Source: Buxus sempervirens (taxonomy: Eukaryota > Streptophyta > Magnoliopsida > Buxales > Buxaceae). From it: a DNA stretch of 64,000 nucleotides. Below the pieces are notes generated by a model. It ran no database searches. It had not been told where the DNA came from and saw only the letters and a program-made list of their open reading frames with translations. Location of the stretch: positions 41,869,220 through 41,933,219 of the forward strand of contig OX387186.1 of the NCBI GenBank assembly GCA_947561395.2. The letters run 5' to 3'. Of this stretch, positions 1-13,300 are shown in pieces. Numbering within the stretch: the first letter of the stretch is position 1; each line of letters opens with the position of its first letter. The translations under genes and the position numbers were made by a program.

Positions 1-1262
1 ACAAGAAGACACAGTAGAACTACATAGTTACCCACTTTCTTGATCAGGCTTAAAAAAGAAAGAATAGAATACCTTTAATCTTGTTACTATCTGTTTGGTC
101 AATCATCAAACCTTGTTTTGATGCTCAAAGTATTTAATCTTTATACAGTTATGAAATAGCTTTGGAAGATGAATATCTTGTTCTTATTTTTCAATTAGAT
201 TTAGGACCCTTTGCCAGTATTTATGTTTTGTGTCTTTACCAATATGCTAGTGTTTACCATAGATTAAGGAAGATTTCCCACTTTTGGATTGCATCAAGGG
301 TTAAATTCTCAAACACAAACAAAGAAAAATGAAGCTTTGTTATTTTTTGTAGGAAGATAATATAGGTAAGTCTTTGGGAACCCATAAATTCTTACTCATT
401 TGATCTGTTGATGTATTTAACAAGATGACCACAAGGTTACGATACGATTTACCTTATGCAATAGAAAAAACAACAATAATCAAAATGCATAATCCCAACT
501 GGTAGGTGTCAGCAAGATATATTCTATTCCATGATCCCAGCATGTCACTAACCATTATCTTTAATCAAGTATAGAAGGTGTGTGATCAATTAGGTTTCAT
601 GTGTTCACATTGTTTACTTTAACCAGGTAAGCACCATTTTGAGATCGCTTGGATTAGTGTTACAGTTACGCATAATTCAAAAGGACCAGAAGAAAGCTAT
701 AGTGTTATTGAGCTATGCTGTAAAATTTGTCCTTAACTTGGAACCCCATATCATCAGTTAGATTTTATGTCTTCAAATCATTTACTTAAAAATATGTAAG
801 TACATTTTGTGATCAATTGAATTACACATTATTCAAAAGGACGAAAAGAAAACTAACCCATAATCAGGTACCATGCATGCTCTAGATATTGGCATATTGA
901 TATATTGTCCTTAACCTGGATTCAGTAGTGGTCATCCACTGGACTCTGTTGCATTTGCTTCTCAGCTTTAGGTGATAGTGCTTTTGCCTTCTGGTAATTT
1001 AGTTTTTGCTGGTTGCTTGTTCATATCTCATCATCCAAGGGGATCCACTTTAACAACTTTTATTATTTTGCCTATCATAACCTTTAATGATAGAGATCAT
1101 GTATGAGGTGCTTAAGGTGGATAGTGAGCAACATGAATCATGTGCTTTTTGATTGTTATATTGCACTACCTGATATATTGTAAATTTTTTTTGAAGTTTG
1201 CCTAGTTAATTGATAAATTTGTTTCTGATATGAGTTGATTCTATATTTGTTGTTTTGAGTAG
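1..1262 (+). other. Intron of SWAP70-like gene (3' part)
   Basis: This AT-rich stretch lies upstream of the first visible exon and ends in an AG acceptor at 1261-1262. No coding segment is recognisable in it. The gene's first exon, with the start codon and the N-terminal residues before the PH domain, must lie left of the window. Confidence 0.7.
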
Positions 1263-1324
1263 TTGAGGAAATGGAATGAGCGGTGGGTGATCTTAGACCC
1301 GACAACAGGAAAAATGGAATATAA
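1263..1324 (+). CDS. SWAP70: SWAP70 visible exon 1 (PH domain start)
   Basis: Starts after AG at 1261-1262 and reads LRKWNERWVILDPTTGKMEY plus two bases of a Lys codon. The donor GTATTG begins at 1325. It encodes the first PH-domain beta strands. Confidence 0.9.
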
Positions 1325-4300
1325 GTATTGTATCCTGACCTTTTTTAAAAGATCTCCATTTTCTTATACTATTTGTATTTTATTTTAATGTCTCCATTGT
1401 TTTCATGGTTTAGGAATCGGAGAAATGAGACTGTTATTAAAGGAACCATTGTATTTGATGCAAACAGCACGATTACAATGTCTCCTGTAAACTTTCAGTA
1501 AGATTGATGTTTTATTAAGAATCTTCTCTTGACATATTCTCAGTATTCAGTTATCTTGAGTTATTTTCTAGAGTGTACTAATCTGGGGTCCTCTTCTACA
1601 TGTTTCAGTGGACTACCAAAATATGACGGCTGTTGTTTCTGTATCCACATTATTCAAGGTCTGCTTTTTTGTTTGGTAACATAGAAAAGAATTTGGGTTT
1701 TGTGGTTCTTGGCATTAATAAAAGATTTTATCCTATTGTTAATCTTTAAATTCTATTAATTTTCAATGCTTCTTAACTAGTCACTAGATATTGGGACCCC
1801 CCAGAAGAAGGAGTACTATCTATGTGCAGAAACTCCTGGTGCTGCAAGAGCTTGGGTATCTACTTTACAGTAAGCTTATTGGAGCTTTAGCTATCCGCAG
1901 TTGTTCAAGATTTTATGTCAGTAGATTTTTTTGTTGCACTTGCTGATTATTATTTTGTCTTTTTTCAATCTTCATAGGATTCGTATAGATCTGAAAGTCT
2001 ATCATTGAAGAATTTTCTTTTGAATCCACATTGAAAACTAAACTGTAAAAATGAAATAGCATAAATATTTTTAGTTGACTTAAAATTTTTAAATATTGAA
2101 GTTTTTAAAATCTGAAAGTTGCCTCTGTCTATGTTTATAATTGACAGTAGAATGATCATTACAATCTATTCCTAGTATGTTGATATATCCTTTTTTCTTT
2201 TTAGAACTTGCGAATTGTGACTGCACACATTATCATGAAATTTCTTTTTATGTAAATAATATAAATTCTTTATCTAACCGTAGACCTAACCTTTGATTTT
2301 TTTGTGCAAAATAGTGTTCTCAGACTTGATCTTGCATTTTCACACTAGCAGTTGGGTTTTCCTATCAGATAAAGTGACAATCCCTACTTCGACATGTTTG
2401 TACATTTCAGATTAGATGAGCATAGACATTTTATTAACATGGACATGTTATGTGTCGTATATATGTTAACATGGCACATGTGTTTCATGTCAGCAAGTTT
2501 TCAACATGTTGAACATCTATAAGGACTGGTGTCCAAAGTACAATAGGCTAGAATTAAGATGACTCATTTATGTCCAAATCATTCCATTTTCTTAATTTAG
2601 TTTATTTTATGTTTAGTTTGGGGACAAATTCCACGTACGAGTCCTGAATTCTAACATTAAAAAGAACTGAAATATATAAAAGGAACAAAATAAGTAAGTT
2701 ATTACATCTTTTATTAAGAATGTTTTGACAAAGTTCCACTTTTGAACAAATAAATAAAGCATGATGTTTTCTGACAAGTTGGAAAATGATTTCTTGTCTT
2801 TATAACCATATTCAGTTTTTTTGAAATAAAATACACTGCAAATTTATACAAGGAAGGAAAGGAGGGAAAAACAGACATAAACAGTAGTGATTTCAAATCG
2901 ATTGAAACAAAAAATAAACGAAGGAAAAACTAAAACCAGTTGGAAGAGAAATTGAAGAAGTGAGAGAAAACTAACATAGAACTAAAGGAACAAGGGAACA
3001 TTGGCTTGTGCAAGGGAGAGATTTTCATCAAGAGGGGAAGAGAAGGAAACTATAATTCATTAATGAAGGAAGAAATGTAGAGAAATTCGATTTACCAAAA
3101 ATAAGAAGAAAGCTTTATTGCAACGTAGGAAGAAAGAAAATAAATTGACGTGATGGGGGATTTTTTCTGACATAATTTTGGCTTAAAGTCTGACGCCTTA
3201 TAACACAAAGAATACAGACTTGTTAAAGGAAAAAAAAAGAAAGAAAGAAAGGAAATTGAAAAAGCAGAAAATTTTTATACATAATAAAAAAGTATGTGTG
3301 TTCTTTAGGGACAGTGGGGAAATTATCCAAATCATTTTGATGAGAATGTTCATGTGGCATACAATCATGTATTGGACAATTTGTTGGGATTATTAAGTTG
3401 AAACTTGAAAACTTAAAGATCATTTCTTCACTATTTAAACGGACAATTAAGTTGAAACCTTTACATATTAGCCAATTTCCAAAATGAAACAGATTGTGTT
3501 TCTGTTAAAGCAAACTTTTTCCTGTTCATTTGGAAAAAGAAAAGTGTCTTAGGAACCTATACCTCACTTGTTTGTGTCACTAGTGAGAAAAGAATAAATT
3601 TTTTCTTATGACAAGAATATGAAAATGGAAGATTTTTCTACCGAAGGAACAACAGATCTCATCCCCCAGCAATTTGTAGTAAAATGTTTAGGATGCCCAT
3701 ACTTGGATTATGAAGGATGAAAAACATGCTCCTCATGTATGGTGTCAAAATTTATTTTAAGCCTCAATGCATTGGTCATGTGTGTCATGAGCAAGGCATG
3801 CCTCTTGGTCGTTCCTTAGAGCATACTCTGAGTCGCATCATGAAACTCATGCCACAAACAACTTTGAAGACACTGCATGGGATTCTCTTGCCCTTTTATT
3901 TGGCACTAGCAAATGTGAAAATTGGGGTGGAAGGATTCCAATTATTTATTTATGAGTGCAAGTTAACACAAAATTTTTAATCATCAAAACGAAACAGGAA
4001 CTTGTGTTCCCACTGAAACAAAATTTTCCTGTTCACTCTTAAGGAAAATGCTAGTATATTAGGGGTCTATAAATCTATCATATGAGTCATCAGTGTGAAT
4101 CAGAAGAATTAATTATGTGCTAGGATCATGAGCTCTCATGACAAATGGACACTAAATTTTTTTAATCTTTGGAACACCTGATCTCATCCCTCAGAAAATT
4201 GTGTTTTGTTGCAAGTGTACTAAAATTTTCGGAGGGGCTGCATTTTTGGCTTATGAGGCATGAAGAGAACTGGTCCCCATGTAGTGTGTTAAAATTTTAT

Positions 4301-7300
4301 TTCAAGCTGTAAGGCATCAGGCCCTTCTGTCTTGAGCTAGATGCTTTTCTTGGTGTTCCTTAGCCCCCTACCTTGAGTTGCTTTATGAGACTCTTTTTCT
4401 TTTCTGTTTTAAATTTAATATCAAACTCTTTTACCCAACTGTTGGGAGATCAGATCAGTTCTATTTCTGTTTCCTTGACAGATAATGCAACTGATAATAA
4501 TTTCTGACTATGATTCGTTCTTTTCCAATCGTCAGTGCAACTCAGTTAGTACTACGGGCCCATAGAGAGGCTGTGAATTCCTTGAGTGGAAATGGCTCTG
4601 CAAAATTGGGAACAGTTGCAACTGTAGTTGCTGCTGCCAACTCAACAGCCATGGAATCTGCTAAGGAAATTGAAGCAGCAATGCGAATATCCTTGAGAAC
4701 AGCTCTGGGAATGGTGACAAATAGAACAAATGATGGTCCAATGGATGATCTGGCAATCATGCAGGTACAAAAGTTCCTAGTTATCCTCTGACCTATGTCA
4801 GTATAGTGTTGAATGCTTCGGAAACTCATGGAAACTAAGTTCATTTTCAGCATACCTATTAGCTGTCATTCTGGGCCAGTAGGCCTCTTGGATATACATT
4901 GTAATGATTTTATATTTTGCAGGAGACATTGCGAGTAAAAGATGAGGAATTACGGCAGTTAGCTAGAAATATTCGAGAACGGGATTCAACAATTAAAGAA
5001 ATATCAGAGAAACTATCTAGTACGGCTGAAGCAGCTGAGGCTGCAGCATCTGCAGCTCATACAATGGATGAACAAAGAAGAATTGCTTTTGCAGAGGTGG
5101 AACGCTTATCTAAAGATTCAGAGAAGCAGATACGTTCATCCATGTTGCAGGTGCCAATTCATTCTTCCTTCTCTTGACAATGCAATAAATAGCCTGATTT
5201 TTTTACCTGCAACCTAAAATGGCAGAAAAATGAAGGGGATCATTAGTTGACAATTGTATCATTTTTCTTTTTGGTAACCACCAGTTCCAGGATTTGGAGT
5301 CCTGATGAGCCTTACCCTTTTAACTGACATTGGAAGAATGAAAGAATGGGAAAGACAGAGAAAAAAGAATGGGAAGAGGGGGCGGGGGGTGGGCTGCTGG
5401 CCATGGGTTGTGTTGGGTTGTTGTGGTGTGGTGGTGGCTGGGGTGGTAGGGGTATGAGGAGTTAGATTCATATAGTTTACACTGGTGGAACAAAAACAAC
5501 AATTGGAACAATAAAATCCTTGGATGATAAACAGATGTTTGCTCTCATGTGCCTCGGCCTAGTTGTAGATTGTGTCAACCTTTCTTGCTCTTTAGCCCAT
5601 CATCTCCTATATAACTTGAAGGAGTGACTTGCAGGGTATGGGATTGTGTCTATATGGAGAAGAGCCTCCATGTATGTAATCTCTGATGCCCATACTCTGG
5701 AAAAACTATCATGGAGCATCCTCCATGTTTTCATGGCTATATGCAGTGTGAGGCCTACTAGTATCAAGAGGAGGATGTGTCATCATTGTCATTGTATTTC
5801 ACTACATACCTCTGTAGATGATAAATCTTGCTACTGCTTGTTGCTCCTTGCATTGTGCTTGACATTATACGTGGCAATATAGTCATCTCCAATCATTATT
5901 GGTACAAATATTGAACCATTTGCACCTGATACTGAAGCACTAATAATGCTCCCAAATTCATCATCGACTCATAGTTTGATTTATTATCAACATCAATAGC
6001 ATGATAACAGGACCCGCTCCTGTCTTTTTCATTGACCCTGCATGTCTAGATCTTTGTATTTTGTTTCCGGAAGCATCCAGAAGGTGTTGGGTGTTTCTGT
6101 AAACATCCAGCATCTTCTCTTTCATTGACCCTTTCTTTTTTTTATTTGTGCAAGGAGGATCTTTCCTCTATTGTTGCACCCTGTCCAAGCCTTTCTCTGT
6201 GGAAACCATTGGTCCCTTATAAGATCAAAGTGTTTGTGTGGACTGTTCTGCTCTATAAATGAATACTGCATATCACCTTCAAACTTGGAGAAAATGACTA
6301 ACTTTGTCACCCAAGATTTGTATATCATGTATGGCCTAGGGAGAGTCTGTTGGTTACCTCTTTGTCCATTGTGCCTTTGCTACGGGATCTGGAGTTGGTT
6401 ATTGAGGGAGATTGGAAGATACTAGGCAATACCAAATTGCCAATTGCCAAGGAGGGTGGTTGAATTGCTCTGTCTGTGTAGGTTTCCAAGGCTAGGGAGG
6501 AGGGGGAAATTTATGTATAAGTTGCTGTTTCATGTGGTGTTGTAGTTCATATGGAACAAAAGAAGCAGCAGAATCTTTGATGAGGTGAAATCATCCGGAG
6601 AAACAGTGATTGAATCCATCAGGATAGCGGTTGCCTCATGGGCTATGAGATACCTAGAGTTCTGTAGTATCTATGAGGCTGAGATGGTGAGGAGCTGGGA
6701 TACAGTTTGTTGTTCCTCTTATTTTGCTGCAGAGTCTTACTGCTGTTGGGAGCCACCTGTGGAAGGGACTCGATGGGTTTTCTCTTGGAAACTTTGTCCA
6801 TCTGGTGTTAGGGTCTTCAAGAATCACAACGGTACAATTATTATTGCTTGTTGTCAGTCTACAGGAGAGACTGATTTCACTCAAGCTGAGCTTTTAGCAC
6901 TTAGCACAGGATTTCACCTTATTCGTAGAGAAGGACTTCAGGAGGTGCTGATTGAGGGGGATGCTGCCAATGATTTTAGATGGATTAGTAAGGAAGAGGC
7001 TGGTCCATGGAGGTACTTGGAGTTAATCAGACTAGCTAGCTCCTCGATATGAGGTTTGAATGTTTCATTCAACCAAATATCAGCCTGGTATCTCATAATA
7101 TTCTCTATAGCAATAAATTTTTGTTTAATTATTTAATTTCAGGCCTTAATAGATCTCCATTATTGGCAAATTTTAGCTTTCATTTTCACCAACCTGTTAG
7201 TGTTGCATATAAAAGAATTACCTTTTTGGGTATCTAATTTTGTCCTTTTTCCTATTGATCTTGGTCATATCCTCAAACATCAGTAAGGCAACTGCACACA

Positions 7301-10300
7301 CAGTTTAATAAAAGAGCCATATCTTTTCTATCAATAATTTCCCATCAATTCTAAAAGTATTATTATTGCTAATTACTGAAATAGATACCAAATATATGTA
7401 AATGATGTAATAAAAACAATAAGTTCGACGGTAGTTGCGGCGAACGATTGAGGCAGCGACGACGAAGGAGGTACTGATCGGAGGTAGCAGCGACGACGAA
7501 GGTAGCAGCGAACGTCGGAAGTAGCGAACGGAGGTAGAACTCTTGGATAGTAGGGAGTAGTTGCCGGTCCTACGATACGATGCCTTTACCAACAACTGCA
7601 GGAGGTGGTCATCGTTCCAATGGGTCCATTCGGAAAACTGAGTTACGAGTCCAACGGAAGGACCTACTGTTCGAAGGCTATGCTGGGAACTCTTGCCAGA
7701 TCGTCCGAATAACGGAGAAGTGTAAACGACGACCACGGTGGCTAATACTACAAGAAGATGAGTGGAGATGGTTAGTGTCTAATACAGAATCGATAATAAA
7801 TCGGTCAGGAGAGTACGAAGTGGTGGGAGTTAATAGGTCCGATTCAAGGAAGCTGGTCCTGGAGAAAAAGAAGAACAGGTGGGGGCATTTCTTGCAGTTA
7901 TCTGCATTTGAGTCAAGGGCGACTTGGAGCTTGATTTTCCCGATGAATGTCAGGTAGTACGGATGGAGATATATTGCCAAGGCTATTGATGAAGTTTTGA
8001 AGAAGAGACGAGATCCGGAGTACAGGATACCTAACTATAATGGGAGGGCTCCATCAATGAGGACGTATTCACCTTCGTTGAAATTACTTGACGCCATTAA
8101 ACTAAATGGGGTTTGTGGGCAGGTTCAGAACATGGGGTGGAGCCCAGTGGTGGGTATATGTCCGACAGATAACAAATGGAGCCTTGCGGTAATGTGCTCT
8201 CAGCCATTTAATACAACCAGGTGGGGCAAAGTCCAAGATGCTCTGCGACGCATTCATGACCCCAGTTGCTCTATCGTAGAATTGTCTGCCAGAAAAGCTG
8301 TCATCTTCTCTCGCTCTAAGGAAGATATGGAGAAACTTATAAGGAGGAAGGAGATTCAGGTCGAGAGAAAATTCAAGATTCGATTTTATCGACCAATGCT
8401 TCAAGGAGGGCTTAACGTGGGACTTGCTTCGGCAGGAGGTATTTGGATCTGCATAGTGGGAGTCCCACTTCATCTCCTTGCCCCAGAAACTCTGAAGTCG
8501 TTAGGAAGAGTGTGTGGAGGTGCTCAGGAGATAGGGGCCATTGAGTTGATGCAAAACGACTTGTGTAGGATTTACATGAAGGTCAATGAAGTTTTTGCTC
8601 GCAGAATTCCATCTTCTATTTGCATTTGGGATGGGTCAGCTGTCTTTGAAACAGCAATTTCGATCCTACCGGATAAGTTTTCTGTATCAGAGAGGGCATG
8701 GAGTTCGTTGCTGGAGGTTGAAGATGATGATGTGGACAGTGGGCCCCAGCGTCAGGGACAGGGCAGGGAGGCAGGCGGCGTTTTCAGCACGTCTGGACTT
8801 ACCATTAATGCTGGCCAAGAGACCGTTGAGGGTATTCATCACAATGGGCGATGGGCCCAGCCATCTCATCCAAGTGGATCCTTGCGATGGAGGCAGGTTA
8901 CCCAACAGAATGAGTCGGCCCAGGAAGCTTCTGATTCGCATGACCAGGACATCTGGTTGGACCCTATTGGGCCTGTTAACGAACGCCTTGTGCGAAGTAT
9001 GGCTGGGAAGGAGGGGGTCAGCCCTCGTCTTCGTCATGACCCGACCGAGACTTCTCGATTGAGACGACCCGATTGCCTGGGCGTCATAGTGCAGGATGGA
9101 GAGGGGGGTGCCAGCGCTTCTCCCATCTCCGATACCATATCTCAAGGGGTCACGGCGGACGTTGGAGATGTTCCGTCAAGGGTTAGAATCCCTTCGCCGA
9201 GTGTCGTAGAGGAGTTTCTTAGCAAGACTGATCCTTCGGCAGGAGAGGAAGGACTTGCTAAAGGGGATGAGAGCGTGGAAGTAGCTCTGTTACCTGAGGA
9301 GGTTGAATGTGTCAGTTCGTCGTATGGTTCGCTAGCAAGTCCTGCTTGCAATCAGAATCACGAAGCTATGTCGCCGTCGAACTTGGTGGAAGAGATGCAG
9401 AGGTCTCCGCAGGCGGATACCAACGAGCACGACCTTGGCAACGTGGAAGATTCAGGGATGCAGAAGCTCCGTGGTACACAATCAGAGGCCCGACGTAATC
9501 TGGAGAACCACTGGCAGCTGATGGAGATCTCTGAAGTAAGAGGCGAGTCCGTCAGCCCCATCGTTGCCATGTTACCTGAATCTCACTCACCGAGCCTTGG
9601 TCGAGAGCAGCGTTCAGGGGAAGACAGAGAGGAAGAGATTCAGGGGGAAGGAGATCGCTCGGAAAGGATACTGGACAAGATTATGGTTATGAGTCAAGTG
9701 TTGGGGGTGTCTTTTGAAGGTTTTGAGATGGAAGCATTTGCTCTCTTCTCGGCCATAGAAGCTCAGCACGAAAAAGAGAGGGAAGCTAATAAAAAAGTGG
9801 TTCGAGAGCTTAAGAAGCTAGCTTGGTCAGTTAACGAAAATCCGAGGATGTCAGGAGGAAGGAAGTGAACTCAAACAGGGGTAAACAGGGGCTCAGAGGT
9901 GATTTATGAAGATTAACATTATAAGTTGGAATACCAGAGGACTGAATGCAGGAGAAAAGAGGGTGACTGTTAAGTCTCTGCTACGAATTTGGAAACCTGA
10001 TGTTCTGATTATTCAGGAATCAAAGTTGGAAGAAGTGGATAGGAAGATCATGGGGGAGATATGGGATTGTAAAAGAGTGCAATGGATCTTCTTGCCATCG
10101 AAAGGGAGTGCTGGTGGGATCATTTTGGCATGGAAAAGTGCATCTTTCCAGCTTCAAAAGTCCTGGATAAAAGAGTATTCAGCATCTGTCCAATTGCAAG
10201 TTGTTGGTTCCTCAGTTCCGATTTTGGTCAGTGGAGTGTATGGCCCGAATGAGGTAACTTTGCAGGGTAGGGTGTGGGAGGAATTAGAGTATGTGAGGGA

Positions 10301-10322
10301 AAATCTTCAGGTTCCTTGGTGT

Positions 10323-10368
<46 letters not shown>

Positions 10369-13300
10369 TCAATGTGGTTAGGTATCCATCGGAGAGGACA
10401 GGGTGCAAGAATTGGACTACAGCAATGAAGAACTTCTCAGAATTTATTAACAGACTTGCATTGTTAGACATTCCAATATCAGGCTCAAAATACACTTGGT
10501 CTAACAAGAAGTCTTCCTCAAAAATCGACAGGTTCCTCGTTTCATCAGAGTGGGAGTCAAAATTTCCAAAATTGGCTTGTGACGCTATGTCGAGAGTAAT
10601 TTCAGATCATAAGCCCTTGCTGCTGAAAAGTGAGAATTTTATAAAAGAGGCTACTCCCTTTCGTTTTGAAAACATGTGGCTGGAAACTGCAGAGTTTGTT
10701 AACAAGGTCGAAAGGTGGTGGAACAAGCTGAAGGTTAACGGGACCTCGAGCTACATCTTAAGTCAGAAAATGAGGTTATTAAAAATAATTCTGAAGAAGT
10801 GGAATTATGAAGAGTTTGGAAGGGTGGATGAGCAGGCGTTAAAGCTGTTGACTCAGATAAGAGAGATTGATATCAAAACAGAGAAGGACCAATTAAGCAC
10901 TACGGAATGGTTGCTTAGGGAGAGATTGAAATCGGAGTATAAAAGATGGGCTTATTTGGAGGAAGTTAGTTGGAGACAAAAAGCAAGGGTACTATGGCTC
11001 AAAGCTGGTGATAGGAATACAAAGTTTTTCCACAAGCAAGCAAATGCAAGATGGCGGAACAATCACCTCAACAAAGTTGAGATAGACAGAATTATCTATG
11101 AAGACGAGGAGGCCATTAAGAGGAAGATTTCAGATGCTTATTGTATACACTTCAAGGAAGAATTTCAGTCTAGACCCAAGGTGGACGGGTTAGAATTTCA
11201 GATGTTGTCAGCGGAAGATAGCGATGGGCTAGAAAGGCCTTTCCTAGAAGAGGAGGTCAAAGGAGTCATTGATCAACTCAATGGAGATAAAGCTCCGGGA
11301 CCCGATGGATTCACTTTAGCCTTCTTCAAAGCATGCTGGAGAATTGTTAAGGAGGACTTGATGGCTACGGTGGAGGAGTTCCACAAATCAGGGAAATTTG
11401 AAAGAAGTATGAATGCTACATTCGTGGTACTGATTCCCAAGAATAAAGATGCATACACGTTGGATCAGCTCAGACCTATAAGCCTGGTCGGCAGTGTGTA
11501 TAAGATCATATCCAAACTGCTTGCTAATAGGATGCGGAAGGTGTTGGATCCACTGATTTCTCAGACCCAAGGAGCTTTTGTAGGGGGTAGGCAATTGCAA
11601 GATGGAGTTCTCATAGCAAGCGAATGCATTGATTCATGCCTAAAGGAGAAAACCCCGAAAATAATGTGCAAACTAGACCTCCAGAAGGCTTATGATAGTG
11701 TGAACTGGGAGTTTCTGTTATATATTATGAAGAGGATGGGATTTGGAGAAAGGTGGAGAAGGTGGATTCATTTCTGCATATCCTCTGCTAGTATATCATT
11801 GTTGATAAATGGTTCTTCAGTAGGCTTTTTCAAGACTCAGAAAGGTCTTAGGCAAGTGGACCCAATCTCACCACTCTTGTTTACATTGGTGATGGAGGTA
11901 TTTAGCAAAATGGTGACTCGACTTTCTCATCTTGGATCATTTCAAGGAGTAGATTTTGGAGGAGGCATTACCATAAGTCATTTACTGTTTGCAGATGACA
12001 TTCTCATGTTCTGTGATCCTACTCATCATTCTATTCAGTGGCTCAAAGGAGTGCTAATATGCTTTCAAGCGTGTTCAGGGTTGAAGGTGAACTTAGCCAA
12101 GAGTGAAATATTGGGGATTGGTGAAGTGCGAGGCCTAGAGGACTTAAGTATAGAACTAGGCTGCAAGGTGAATAAGCTGCCCATGACATATTTGGGAATT
12201 CCCTTAGGAGCTAAATTCAAGAATAGTTCGATCTGGAACACTCTAGTTGAAAAAATGGAAAAGAAATTAGCGTCGTGGAAAAGTTGTATCTTGTCTAAAG
12301 GAGGCAAATTGACCTTGGTTTCAAACGTGTTGGCAGGCCTTCCTACATTCCTTTTGTCAGTCCTAAAGATGCCCATGTCAATTGCTGCCAAGTTGGAGCA
12401 AATTCAAAGAAATTTCTTGTGGGAGCCCGGGGGAGAGGATAAGTTCCATTTAGTGAGCTGGAAATCAGTATGTAGATTGAAGGAGGAAGGTGGGCTTGGA
12501 TTGAGACCTTTACATATCTTTAACAAAGCCTTATTCCAGAAGTGGATATGGAGGTACGGTAATGAGGCGGAGAGCCTATGGAGAAGGGTTATCCATCATA
12601 AGTACGGGTCATCTTTTGGTGGTTGGTTTCCTCGTCAGCCTAAAGGCTCATTTGGGGTGAGCCTCTGGAGACCAATAGCAAGGGTTGCCGCATCAGTAGA
12701 GATTGATTGCAGATTTACTGTGGGTGATGGTAGGAAGGTCAGGTTATGGGAGGATAAATGGTGTGGTAATGGAACCCTGAAGGACAAGTATAAGGCCTTA
12801 TATAGTATTTGTAGGGACCCAGAGGCTTCAGTGCATGATTCTAGGGAGATAACATCTGCTGGAAAGGTGTGGAACATTACATTTAGGAGGGAATTGCAAG
12901 ATTGGGAGGTTGGAATTTTTGAAGAATTGCTGCAGGAGCTCTATAGTACCCAGCTGGACCAAGTGGAGGATGGTAGATTGTGGATAAAGGGTAAATCAGG
13001 CCTATTCTCAGTAAAGGAAGCCTATGCATGCCTAATCTCCATGGGATCAAAAATTCCAGTCTATAAGCTTATCTGGACAGAATTCATTCCAAGTAAGGTA
13101 TCTTTCTTTACCTGGGCAGCAATGCTAGACAAGATCTTAACAGTGAATCACTTAAAAAGTAGAGGTTGGCATATGCCAAATAGATGCATAATGTGCAAAG
13201 CAGATGAAGAAACAGTAGAACACTTATTAATCCACTGCAAGGAGGCTATGGCTATATGGAATAAAATTATTGCAAGGTTTGGAATATCGTGGGTCCAAGA

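Noticed and set aside
4542-4853. 103-codon minus-strand frame
   Set aside because: Antisense shadow of SWAP70 exon 5.
5259-5511. Thr/Pro-rich minus-strand frames
   Set aside because: Translation of a G/T low-complexity tract within the SWAP70 intron.
8687-9570. Several open frames opposite to or overlapping L1 ORF1
   Set aside because: Shadows of the GC-richer ORF1; the real frame carries the family motifs.
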